DNA from: Parascedosporium putredinis
Lineage: Eukaryota > Ascomycota > Sordariomycetes > Microascales > Microascaceae
DNA: 64,000 bases
Assembly: GCA_949357655.1 (NCBI GenBank)
Contig: CASHTG010000013.1
Location: 372,001 to 436,000, forward strand
Direction of reading: 5' to 3'
Positions 1-10,426 of the stretch are shown here, piece after piece. The translations under genes were made by a program, and so were the position numbers. The notes under the pieces are model-generated. The model searched no databases and was not told the origin of the DNA. It worked only from the letters and a program-made list of their open reading frames with translations. Positions within the stretch are counted from its first letter, which is position 1. The number at the start of each line of letters is the position of its first letter.

Positions 1-377
1 GAATACTTGTTGCTGCGTTTGTCCAAAAGATCCTTGACCGCCCGATCGGTAGAAAGCACAATCATTGTTTGCGTGCCGAGCATGAGGCTGTAGATGGGTC
101 CGTATTCGCGCGCCCACTTTTCAAACTGAAGATGAACATCTCTTTTCGGCATCTATCATGCGTCGCCAGTCAGTTCTCCATGGACTAGTATTGGGAAGGG
201 GAGAGAATCGTCGTGAGTCAACACGTACGAGGTGGAGGTTCCCGAGGATGGGGACTGTTGGAGGCCCGGGGGCAAGTTCTTTGGTCGTCTCCCGACCATG
301 AGGAGTCGGGCGACTAGGCTGATGACAACCACACCGACCGCAATGGTGGTGGGCTTTAATACTAGCAGCGAGGTCAT
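1..377 (-). CDS. Cytochrome P450, N-terminal part only (cut by window edge)
   Basis: This is the start of a microsomal cytochrome P450, a heme monooxygenase anchored in the ER. The chosen ATG (377-375) opens a hydrophobic anchor of about 20 residues, then a basic stretch and the proline-rich hinge (LPPG, then PPTVPILGNL after a frame change). A 76-nt GT-AG intron (228-153) leads into a second exon with EKWAREYGPIYSLMLG, a classic P450 N-terminal segment, which runs off the left edge. The heme-binding cysteine region is outside the window. The hinge needs one extra base in the run at 265-272 to stay in frame, like most genes here. It is divergent from the alcohol dehydrogenase at 1418, so the two share about 1 kb of upstream DNA. 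An early hydroxylation step in the neighbouring pathway is an inference. Confidence 0.88.
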
Positions 378-835
378 CCTGCTTTGCTGCGAGAGGGGTG
401 GCAAAAGGACGAAGAAAGGATGGCAGGCTTAATATTGTTGTCGAACCAAGAAAAAAGCCCCTAGCGATTGCACAAAGGAAAATTGTCTTAGCTTGGGGAC
501 ATTTTCAATTATATACACCGTCATCTCTCGAATAACCTCTGCGGTTCTTGGTTTAAGACTCGAAATAGAGGGCATGTGCAATTGCTGCGTTGAGCGGACA
601 AGTTGCGGGCATATTCCTCTCTGCGGACCATCTTCGTGCGATTACAAGGCTCAGCTCGTTTTGGGGATTCGGGGACATAGGGAGTAGCACTCAGAGCAAT
701 CAAAGACTGCGTATTACCAAATCCGGACACGCAGCGAGCACATCGGCCGCATGTGGGATGTCGGAGCGCGAAGCTTCGTGGTAGGCTCCACATTCTCTCC
801 GCAATGCGTGCTCAGGAACAAAAAACCCGGGAAAT

Positions 836-873
836 GCGGGGCCCCACAATCTTGGTGGCGTTGGAGCGCGGGG
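836..873 (+). promoter_or_regulatory. Pair of GCGGGG motifs, possible CreA-type sites
   Basis: GCGGGG occurs at 836-841 and 868-873, in the same orientation and 32 bp apart. It matches the fungal carbon-catabolite repressor consensus SYGGRG, for which paired sites are usually the functional form. The match is short and the assignment is inference. Confidence 0.35.
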
Positions 874-1248
874 ACGAACGGGCAGAGGAAGGAAACGGGA
901 GAGGAGCGAATGAGTACTTGGGAAATGGTAATTGAGTGGTGGTTGAGACGTGCTAACCCGTTTCGTCGTTGGCCCTCCCCCAACGAGTTTGCGGATCTTG
1001 GGCCGCAGCTGGGGGAGCGGTGTTATGTGGGCGGCGTTGGCTGTGACTAAGGGTTCCGTTGCGGAATATGAGTGGGAGGGAGGGTCAGCCCCCGAATTAC
1101 CGTGTTGATCACGGATATGAAGGAACAAGCTCGGCATTACGCTAGCGTCCCTTCTGCCCTGTTTCCCGCGCTTCCCTGGGGAGCTGTACTAGCGCTTGGC
1201 GTGGATGTGGCTCCGCGGCCAGACATGACATTGAAGGGGAGATGCATG

Positions 1249-1255
1249 TATATAA
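1249..1255 (+). promoter_or_regulatory. TATA-like box upstream of alcohol dehydrogenase
   Basis: TATATAA lies about 165 nt upstream of the ATG at 1418, a plausible distance for a fungal core promoter. Nothing else in the sequence confirms the transcription start. Confidence 0.4.
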
Positions 1256-1417
1256 CGGGTAGTACTAGTCGTCGGATCGGCCACTCACACGGAATTGTCT
1301 CTCTCTATCTATCCACCCAGTCGCGGTTCACCTGCTAGAAGAAGAGTGCGCTTTCGTTATACATCTATTCTAGAAACGCACCGACACGTAGATCTCGACG
1401 TACACACACACCCCACC

Positions 1418-2675
1418 ATGTCCCGAACCACTGCGCTAGTCCTCTCCGAGGTCAACGGCCCCTTTGAGCTGCGCGACATCAAGCTCGACGCACTGCTCCC
1501 AGACGAGGCCTTGATCGAGATCCACGCGACGGGTATCTGCCACACAGACATTTCCTTTGCCAACGGCACAATGCCCTGCGAGGATGGTGCTGTTCTGGGA
1601 CACGAAGGTACGCGAAGCAGGTCCCGGAGCTAGAACTAACCCCAGAACCAAATCTTCTAACGTTCCATGTTACTTTAGGTGGCGGGGTGGTTCTTCAAGT
1701 CGGCAGCAACGTCACGACCGTAGCACCAGGCGACAAAGTCCTCATGTCCTTCTCCCACTGCGAGACGTGCGGGCCCTGCCAATCCGGCCACCCGGCCTAC
1801 TGCTACGACTTCAACCAGCGCAACTTCCCCGGCTCCCGCTCCGACGGCACGCGCGCGCTACTCCGCCGACGGCGCCGACAAGCCCCTGTTTAGCTCCTTT
1901 TGGCCAGAGCTCATTTGCCCGCAGAACCCTTGTGCATAAGTCCTGCCTTGTCAAAGTAGCCCCTGACACTAACCTCGCGCTCTTTGCACCCCTCGGCTGC
2001 GGTATTCAAACCGGCGTGGGGAGTGTCTTCAATTCTCTCAACGTCAAGGAGGGAGTACCCTAGCTGTCTTTGGCGCTGGTTCCGTGGGCATGAGCGCCAT
2101 CATGGCTGGCAAGATTCGTGGGGCCAAGACCATCATCGCGATAGACTTGCAGCCTGGCAGGTTGGAGCTTGCGAAGAAGCTTGGTGCTACGCATGGCGTC
2201 CTCGGCTCGGAAGACGTCGTGGCCGAGATTCGCAAGATTTGCCCCCTATTGGCGTTGATTACGCCGTTGACTGTACGGGGAGCCCCAAGGTGATTGAGAA
2301 CATGATTGACGCGCTAGGTTCCCGCGGGCGCGCCGTGACGATAGGTGCCCCTGGGTTCGGGGTGAGGGTTGGTGTTGACGTCATGTACCACCTTACATAT
2401 GGAAGGGAATACGTTGGATGCGTTGAGGGTGACAGCCTCCCGTCCAAGGTGAGTATCCCCGTCACAATAGGGCGTATCAGAGCAAGTTTCATTTTACAGA
2501 GTGCTAACAGAGCTTTGTCTGATTGCAGTTTATCCCCCACTTGATTGAGCTTCACGCCCAAGGAAAGCTTCCGCTCGAAGAGCTAATTACAACGTACAAC
2601 GTAAAAGATTTCCAAACGGCGATAGACGATGCCAAAGCTGGTCGTGCCCTGAAAGCAGTGCTCACCTGGGAGTAG
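1418..2675 (+). CDS. Zinc-dependent alcohol dehydrogenase, aryl/benzyl-alcohol type
   Basis: Medium-chain Zn alcohol dehydrogenase oxidising a primary or aryl alcohol with NAD(P). Visible features are the catalytic-zinc segment GICHTDISF, the GHEG motif, the four-cysteine structural zinc lobe CETCGPCQSGHPAYC, the FGQSSF segment typical of the benzyl-alcohol branch, and the Rossmann motif AVFGAGSVGMSA. The ATG at 1418 has a good context (CCACCATG). Three exons are joined by introns 1608-1678 and 2449-2528. The assembled product is about 368 residues, normal for the family. The frame breaks near 1850, 1897, 2052 and 2241, mostly at GC repeats or homopolymers, so the sequence as given does not encode one polypeptide. 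Artefact is likelier than decay because every conserved motif survives. It probably oxidises an alcohol in the cluster pathway. Confidence 0.88.
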
Positions 2676-3426
2676 TTTCATTAATTAATAAAAGCAACGT
2701 GTGTACACCGTATTCTGCCCTTTTTATTGCGTAGACTGCTTCAATATTGCGTCGTGTATGTACTGTCGGATATATATCCTTTGTCTATATCCGTATTGCC
2801 GGATGTGTGTGTCACGCCGCCGAACCTCCGCGCAACGGTCCCGTCGTCTCCGCGATAGCTGTCGCCCCTTCCCCTTTCTTTAGGGTTCCCAGATTAGCTC
2901 TGGCGGGTCCAACGATGCCGTGTCCCGGACTGTTGGACACGGCAACAGCAGGGATGGGCCCGGATCTATCTTGACCTGAGTTGTCATTGGACATGGCCGC
3001 GTTAAGATTTCCGAATCCGGCTAAAGTTGAGGTGCCTCGCTTCGATCGTTGGAGAAACTGCTAGTGATGTTTTTCTGTGTAACGGAAATTGCTAATCATG
3101 GGTGCCTAACTGGTGTTCTTATCGCTACGAGAGTCTTGTGGAGAGGCGGAGGTGGAGATGTGGAGAAATAAGACTTGCGTGGTCTCGCTATGTTCGACCC
3201 CAGAGCCTGTCTTCTTGGTGCTACACAGTGACGCGTTTCTAATTACCGAGGTGTCTGGAGCTTCGTTTCTTATTCCGCCATAGTCGGATATACAGTTTTA
3301 TGACCCCCAAGCGTCCCGATCAACCAAAGCCCGTGGTCGAAACCCCCATGGCTCGAGCTCCGTGGCAAAAGAACCGCGAATAACTAGGCCGTGCATGTAG
3401 TAGTATTCAGCGAGTCCAATAGTCCC
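2676..3426. other. Intergenic region between convergent genes
   Basis: Lies between the 3' ends of the alcohol dehydrogenase and the C2H2/Zn2Cys6 regulator. An ATTAATAAA-like polyadenylation context follows the dehydrogenase stop. I see no gene or repeat in the remainder. Confidence 0.5.
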
Positions 3427-5827
3427 TCAAAGCGCCGTAGAAAAGATTTGAATGTTTTGAAAATCCGCAATCAGCTCATTCACCTGCTGCATGCTCGTCT
3501 GGTCGTAGCGCGTCAGCACCCCCGTTGGTTCCCGGTGCGGCGACCCCGCGTAGTCGCTCTCGGGCGAGACACCGTAATTCGCCGTAGATAAGCTGGAGCC
3601 GGTGAGGCGATCGACAATGATGCTGGCGAGCAGCCAGTAGTCGTGGGAGTGGCGCCAGAAGCCGATGCGGCGCCACGCGTTGTCCGGGGTGAGGGTCTGC
3701 CCGGCGAGGAGGTTGTGGGTGGGGGAGGAGTCGAGGTGGAGTTTGTAGAGGTCCCAGATGGGTTTCCAGTTGGCGAGGGCGTGGCGGATGGCGATGAAGT
3801 GGCTGTCGAGACTGAATGAGTTTCGGTGCTGGAAGACGAGAGAGTGTACAGCTGGTTTGAGAGTATTATTTAGCACAGTGTCATACCGCTGCTGAGAAAA
3901 GGAGTCGCAACGAAGGGAGAAAAGTATTCATACCAGAAATGATGACAAAGTGGTTGAGGGCACCAAAGTTGGACAGGATGCGGTGCATTTCCCGGGCAAG
4001 GGCCCCTTGCAAATCATTTCCGTGGCGTCAGAGATGCACAGCGTCGGTAGGATGGAAGAGTGCGCCGACCACGCTTGCAGCTCCGCCAGACACTCGTCCG
4101 CCGTTTCGGCGTGAAAGCAAGCTTCGGGGCGGGCGAGGTGGATGCGCATTTCCTTGACAACGAAGCGCGGGGAGGTTGTTGAAAACGACAAAGGCGTGGT
4201 CGAGGAGGGATATCCATAAAAGGCGCTGCACAATTTTCAATTAGTCCAACATGTAATCCATCGCTAATAAAAATGAGAAAAGCAAGAGAAGATAAAAGGC
4301 CAACGTACCGGATCAGCTCCTCCTTCACGACAAACGTCTTCCATTGAAAATCTAGCGGGTTCCCCAGCTCCGCATGCCTCGCCGTGGCAAAGTCGATATC
4401 GCGCACCGCCGACACCACGGTCGCGAAACGGAACCTCCGAATCCGCCGCTTGCTCAATTCGGTGCCCTCCCAATTTTGCAGTAGGCAAATGATAAAGGCC
4501 GCTTGTAGCGCCTGGACCTTTGCTTCGTCATGGCCGGGGTCCACACGCCCGTGTTCATCGTGTACACGGGATCCGAGCACAGATCGTAGTCGGTGAAAAC
4601 CATTTCCTCAACGCAGTTGAACCACAGTTTGGCGTCGTTTAGATCTGAGGGGCAGGGCGACACGGAGGCGCCCATGATGGTCATGGCGGCGAGGAGGGAG
4701 GGGCTCGTGGTGGTGGGGTCAAAGGTCGGCTTGTGCAAGAGGTTGATGTTGGGGTGCCATATGGCCCAGTAGAAGGCTAAGTAGCGGCGCACGTTGGCCG
4801 GGGAGAAGAACTCGAGGCATTTCTTCTCGAGGAGCGCTGACCACTCGATGGTGACAATGGTGTTTCTGGGTTTGATCATGATGACTTCCTTGACGTGTGT
4901 GATGATTTGGAGCACCTTGATCGTGAGTGGATCGTGAAGCCAAGAGTTTGGTTCAGCCGTACTAGCTGCGGCCGCTGTTGCGGACGGGGTGAATATACCT
5001 TCTAGCAAGGGTGTACCTGTTGTCATCGACGTGGCGGGTTCGTCACTGACCGTGGCGTCCTTCGACGCCCCTGTTGTTGCAGATAGTGGGCGTGGATCTG
5101 TTCTCGGAACTCGTGAGTGCCGCACTCAAAGGACTCGAGTAACCCCGTGCGCTTGGTAAACTTGTCCAAAAGTAAAACCTGTAGGACCGCGTGTCGTTTT
5201 GCCGCGGCGCGGGTGCTGGGGAGCCGAGACGTCGAAGGGCATCTGGGGGATACCCATGACGGGATTCAGGTAATCTAGCCACGCCGCTGTGGGCTCCGCC
5301 GAGTCCCAGAGACTGGCCTCGAAGGGATCCATCGGTAAGAGGGTGCCGTTCGTCTGGGCTGCGGAATACATCTTTTCAGCAGAAGGGACGAGGACAGAAG
5401 AAAGGGAATCGAGAGGAGTCATCATTTGGGTTTCGTTCGAATCATTTTCGGTACTTTCGCGTTCCTTCACAGTAGTTGTCGCCGTGCTATCCCTTCTTGG
5501 CTTAACATTCGCGGCCGCCGAGTAGCAGCACTCGATCGCGAGCCTCTCGCAGTTGCGGCACGGTTGATCGGCGGTGCAAGCCTTTTTCTGGCGCACGCAA
5601 TAGTCGCACGCCCGTCTTCTCTGGGGCAGCAAGCCGACGGCTCTCGCCTCGCAGGTGCGCGCGTGCCGCTTCAGCACGTCGAGTCTCTGGAACGTACGGT
5701 CGCAGCAGGCGCACTGGTGCGGTCGGGAGACTTTGTGTGAGGCGCGGTGGCGCTGGAGATGCTCCCGGCGCTTGTACCGCTTTTCGCAAACCTGGCAGTT
5801 GTAGTATTCCCCGGGCTCTGTTGTCAT
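3427..5827 (-). CDS. Transcription factor, C2H2 zinc fingers plus Zn(II)2Cys6 cluster
   Basis: Nuclear regulator with two kinds of DNA-binding module. After the ATG at 5827-5825 come two C2H2 fingers (about residues 10-60: CQVCEKRYKRREHLQRH and CACCDRTFQRLDVLKRH), followed at once by a Zn2Cys6 cluster (ACDYCVRQKKACTADQPCRN). An acidic, Ser/Thr-rich linker follows, then the fungal-TF middle homology domain with the hallmark IWHPNINLLHKPTF. The product is roughly 750 residues. At least two introns are visible, one starting near 4307 and one near 3940. Frame changes occur near 5168, 5074, 4545, 4176 and 4000, all at short homopolymers. The first two together create a spurious in-frame TGA at 5128. 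It lies downstream of the alcohol dehydrogenase and is likely one of two pathway-specific regulators. Confidence 0.88.
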
Positions 5828-7218
5828 TTTGGCCGTCTGAACAAAAGGGTATAAGAAAATGGGAAAGAAAACGAATGAAAGGCCGGACTTGGGCAGGCAG
5901 ATGTAGCTAGGGAATATTCGGTGGCGGGCTTGAACCAAAACTTGGGGAGCTGTGAAATTAGGAGATTTAGTTGGTGAAATCAGTGGGGAGGAGGTACTGA
6001 CTGTGGGGGAGTTAAGGGAAGCGCTTTTCAAAGCAGCTCTATTGGCTATTGGAGTGATGGTCCGTCTGGCACAATTTCCCCGAAAGGTTCAATGTGCTTG
6101 ATCGGGCATAGCTCTCATTCTTACCCCGCGAATGTTGGAGTTGAGACTGAACATCACTGCTAGTCCCGATGCGGCTAGAGTAAGTGGCGAGCTTTATGCT
6201 ATCCCGGGACCACAGGGACCGTCGTAAGTCCGTATTTCACGTATTGCCGGTCTCGTTCAGAACTCGGTCCGGCCCAGCGTAGATTGGAGAGGATCGTAGA
6301 TTCCAGCTTGAGACGCAATCTGACTGTAAAGGAGAATAAAGGAATGATGCGCATGATAGGATGTTAGACAATTCGATGATTAATGGCACTTGGCAGGCTG
6401 GAGAGAAGTCGAACGCTGTCGAGCTCCCGAGATGTAAAGATGCTTCAATACATGATAAATGCAAGCCCTATTTTGCGCACCGCGCCCTTTGATATCTTCG
6501 ATCCCATCACCAATCATGGTTACCGTAGAAAGTAAAGTCTACGCTCATGCGCCAACGGCTCAACCTAATATACGGGGTCGTACTCCAGCCTCAAATCTAT
6601 ACCGCCTACCTATAGCGAGAAATTCTACGTGGAGGCATCCCAAGACTCGCATGTGGACGGGAATTACCGGTGCTAAGGTAGAATCTCGCACGCCGATCTT
6701 TACCAGACAGATTTTTAGCCCTCTTGCGCATGCTATATAGTTTTCCTGAGACAAATAAGTGAGACCGGCCTTAGGTCGTATAATAGATTTGATATGGTAT
6801 TGGCTGAGTTATTATATATGCTACTACCACCGCTATTACCATCGTCATCGCAATTATACTCTAGTGTTCTTAGTTTCCAACTAGAGGGTTACTGAAATCC
6901 ATAAATACAATACAACGCCCGACTATTCGGACGATGTAGGTGTGGCTATTTAGATCTCGTCCTTCCGCGAGGGTTCTTACACTAAGCACTAACATCCGGG
7001 CTAATCGTAGGAGACTTAGGGTAACTTAAGATTAGTGCTAGCTAATTAGAACCTCTTATTAGAAGTAACACCCCTTTATATTTAGGTTAAAAACACTACT
7101 TTAGTATATAGACTTCATATTAATAGATACATATGTTTAAGTCTAAAATTATGTATATGATTGTGAGGCTTATAAGGAACAATTTCTAAGTTTTATGTTA
7201 CTATGAGGCTAGTAACTT
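5828..7218. other. Intergenic region, right part AT-rich
   Basis: About 1.4 kb lies upstream of the regulator and downstream of the flavoprotein, with no supportable gene. The part from about 6760 to 7215 is clearly richer in A and T, with many TA dinucleotides and stop codons in all frames. It could be a remnant of a repeat degraded by RIP or ordinary AT-rich spacer. No terminal repeats or transposase fragment are recognisable. Confidence 0.5.
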
Positions 7219-8696
7219 TTATAAACTCTTTGTGTTACCTGGTAACTCTTCTGGAATGACAGCGTTTCTGACTAGATGCCGGGCGATTCGTGATGCGTGC
7301 GAAATATTTTGGTCAATACCAGTCGTGAAAAATGGACTCCGGTCGTTAGAGAGCCCATAACATATATTCCTTGTGTCGTTATTGATTCTAGTGTGTTCCG
7401 ATCTACTAAGAAACCGCCTAGCTGATTTGCTTCGAGGACTTTTGATGAGAGAAGACATGTTAGGAGCGGGGTCTGGATACGAGTAACATCCAGCTCCAGG
7501 CCAGCGGCTTCGATAACAATATCTGCGTGGTACCGTCTCTCACCACATGAGATAGTGAACCCCGGTTGATGGCACTGGATCTCATCGAAGTCCATGACGT
7601 GAATTTGACCTTCCTGGAGCAGCTTCTGCAGACGGCACGCATTTACATACGGTATGGCGTGAATGAAGGTGCTCCACAAACTACCCCAGTTCCTGATAAA
7701 AGCCATTCGGTCACTTATCTTCAAGATATTCCAGTACCTCTCTAGCATAAGGCAGGCGGAGTCCACAACGGACCTCCAACCAGTCTCGCCTTTTTCAGCA
7801 GCCGCAATATCTTGAGATAGCTGCTGCAGCGGATCGTTCGTATGAAAGAAATCTGGCCAGTCTTGCACGTCCATGTGCTCTATAAGTTGCTTCAAATGAT
7901 TGGACAACTCCTGTAGTGAAACCAGTTGGGATTGCATTTCTAGGTGAAGTGCAAGTGAGTCTAGAGCATCTAGATGTTGGTCTGTACTGCTGGCTAGACC
8001 TTGGACGGCTGGTAGTCGGCCCCCTCTAGATACGAGGTATATCTGTCCAGTGTGGCCGTTTTCTACTAAGTAGAAGGCCGCATCGATCGCGCTTAGCCTC
8101 GTTCCCACGATACAAACGGAGGAATTGCGATCGATCTTATCTAAGTCATGTAGGGGCCAAGGACTGTCGAAATACCCCGGATATGCTGCAAGGTGTGGTT
8201 GGGTGCACATTGGAAAGTTACCAAGGGCAAGGACCACCTTGTCAACCGTCACAGTCCGGCCGCTATCATCTAGAAGTATAAAGAGACCGTTTGAGGGACA
8301 GAGCCCCGTGATTTCTCTGTGTTGGACCTCTAAATGGACCCCCTGAGAAGCGGCGTCCCTTTTCGCAGAGCTAAAGATTGAAGTCAAATATTCTCCATAG
8401 ATGTATCGTGGCGGATAGCGGTCGCCTATGAATTGCGGATGGCTTGACTCTATCCATCGGATAAAGTGCAGGGGATCATTCTCATCAAAGCTCATAATTT
8501 CCGCAGCCGTGTTGAGAATGCTATTTCCGCAACCTTCTGAATAGGCCAACCCGCGACCGATTCGCGAGCGTGCTTCATAAAGATATATGCGGTCGATGCA
8601 CTTTGTATCCCTCATTTCCCGGAGAAGGCGAACGAGGAGCGCCAAGGCGCATGCTCCTCCGCCACAAATGGCGACTGACCTCTGAGTTGAGCCCAT
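7219..8696 (-). CDS. FAD/NAD(P)-binding protein, NAD_binding_9 (PF13454) type
   Basis: Flavoprotein of the FAD-NAD(P)-binding family. It opens with a dinucleotide-binding motif (VAICGGGACALALLVRLL) and continues with the family features YEARSRIGRGLAYS, SILNTAAEIMS and a second nucleotide-binding block SVCIVGTRLSAIDAAFYLV around residue 190. The C terminus carries the catalytic-domain closure IYVMGSLTTGVHF. One T is missing from the run near 7332. With it restored, the frame continues through TTGIDQNISHASRIARHLV to a stop at 7219, giving about 492 residues. As given, the frame ends early at 7272. There is no intron, unlike most neighbours. The substrate is unknown; such proteins occur in oxidative tailoring and N-hydroxylase-like contexts. 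It sits between a regulator and a transporter, in the same orientation as the regulator. Confidence 0.8.
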
Positions 8697-9322
8697 TGTA
8701 CGGGAGAAGTAGTATCAAGTTAATATAAAGGGTGGATGGATGAATAGTGAAAGGGGAAAGTGAGAAATAGAAATGTGGGAATATCAAAGGACAATGGAGG
8801 TGGATATACTTTCCTCGCCGTCATATGTGGCGTATGGAAACTAACAGCGTCAGGCCATGTAATTGAAAGAAAGAATGAGCATGAGCGGTGAAATGTGTTG
8901 TACTCAAAAGTACTGAAAATGGGAAAGCAATGGATAGCCGATTGGATGGAAGCGATTAGGTGCAGAAAGTGGTCATTAGCAACGGAGCTTGAAAAGTTGA
9001 TGAAAACCGTGATCGTTTTTGTAGATCATTTCCAGAGGAAACACCTGCTGGGGTGAAAAAGCAATCTTAGATGATACAAATGCCTCGACAATCGGGCCCC
9101 ATACTCAACGAAAGGTCAAGGCAATGGATCATTGGCTAATTATCTCGGTCTTATTACGCTGCTTCTACCGAGGTAGGGCTGATGGTGACATGTCGGTACG
9201 GGTAGCACATGCTAAGCAAGCGGTACATGTATCATATGAGAGACAAAGATTTACACTGGGCAGAAGGCTTGGTGTTATTAGAATTACATGTATACCCAGA
9301 TGCTAGGCTCTAGGTCCCGTTC

Positions 9323-9351
9323 GGCACCCTCAACTCTTGAAGTTGGGTGCC
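9323..9351. repeat. Inverted repeat / hairpin
   Basis: Eleven base pairs form between GGCACCC..AACT and AGTTGGGTGCC, with a two-base bulge (TC) and a five-base loop. It lies in non-coding DNA. Function is unknown; it could be a fragment of a small repeat or chance. Confidence 0.55.
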
Positions 9352-9967
9352 ATGTTGGGCATCGTCACGATAAGCCTCTAAAGCATCATCCCACCTCCCG
9401 ATTTTAAATAGGTAGTGTCCTAGCACAAGAGCAACGCTACGCAGTTAACACCTTCGCATGTAGAACGGAACAGATAGCCAACCTACTGTCCCGCCATCCA
9501 CCAGCTGATGATCTTCTTAACAAAATCTATCGTGGCTCGCAGATCATCAACGGTTGGCGGGTTATTACTGTTTTCTATTTGATAGCGGCTGATGAAACAG
9601 CCCGAGTCGTGGGGAAAATGTCAAGCGCTGAATCACCAGTGTATATTGGAGATCACCGTAAAGTGGTGTGAAATAAAAGCTCTTTACAAAAGAATCATCT
9701 GCAACAGCGCGAGAATGAATGTGAATAAGTTGCAAGTCTCAACCTCGTTTTAGTCTAGGAGTTGATGTCGGCTTTAGATGGCTGGATAGTAGCCGAACTG
9801 GCGACTACCGAACATGCGCAATACGGTCCAACCACTAGCTCCCATCTATCCGAAAAGCTAAGAATCCATTTCCATGTAGCTAGGGTCATATATATGTTCG
9901 TACTCGCCAGCCCTGGGCTAGAAGGTGAGCTAGGATCGCGCTAGATATACGGAGAGAGGGTCATTTT

Positions 9968-9973
9968 GCGGGG
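9968..9973 (+). promoter_or_regulatory. GCGGGG motif, possible CreA-type site
   Basis: The hexamer lies about 455 nt upstream of the MFS start at 10427. It matches SYGGRG, but a single copy is weak evidence. Confidence 0.25.
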
Positions 9974-10426
9974 TTGTTATTCACATCCCTGTAATCTTCT
10001 TCGAAGGGTGTTGAACCGACGGAGCTTTCCTCAGCTCCTCGGCTTTAAATTCAGTGTATGGGAACTTTCCAATAGCGCCGGCTGTTCTATGGTGCCAAGT
10101 GACGCTCAGCTTGGCTTCGGTAGCCAGGTAATAAATGGATGAAGAGACAGGCCCACGCAACGAAGACCACCCCCGCAATCTGGGGTAAAACCACGGGTTC
10201 TGTTTGAAGTCTGTGGGAAACCCATTAGCTCTGAATTGACTCAATCCTGTGAAGGAAGATGACGTCCATTCAAAGTATTAAAGTCTAGGCTTATCCTGAA
10301 CAAAGAGACACGTTGTGCATGCGCCCGAAACTATACCTTTTCACCATTCACCTTGTCCATTCTTCTCCCAAGTCTTTCATACCCAACTGTAGTCACTAAT
10401 AAGTAACAATTGTTGCCTTGTTCAGA

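Larger units (their letters stand above)
378..1417. other. Divergent intergenic region, P450 / alcohol dehydrogenase
   Basis: About 1 kb between two divergent start codons. No convincing coding sequence is seen in either direction. It holds two GCGGGG hexamers 32 bp apart and a TATA-like element ahead of the dehydrogenase, both listed separately. It probably serves as the promoter for both flanking genes. Confidence 0.6.
8697..10426. other. Large intergenic region between divergent flavoprotein and MFS genes
   Basis: About 1.7 kb with no gene I can support. Open frames in it are short, without family motifs or introns. It contains a near-perfect hairpin at 9323-9351 and a GCGGGG motif at 9968. 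Confidence 0.5.

Noticed and set aside
5126..5128. In-frame TGA joining two long open frames of the C2H2/Zn2Cys6 regulator, suggesting stop-codon readthrough
   Set aside because: A different frame between about 5168 and 5074 encodes a typical segment (LLESFECGTHEFREQ). Two homopolymer indels explain the stop; no readthrough context is present.
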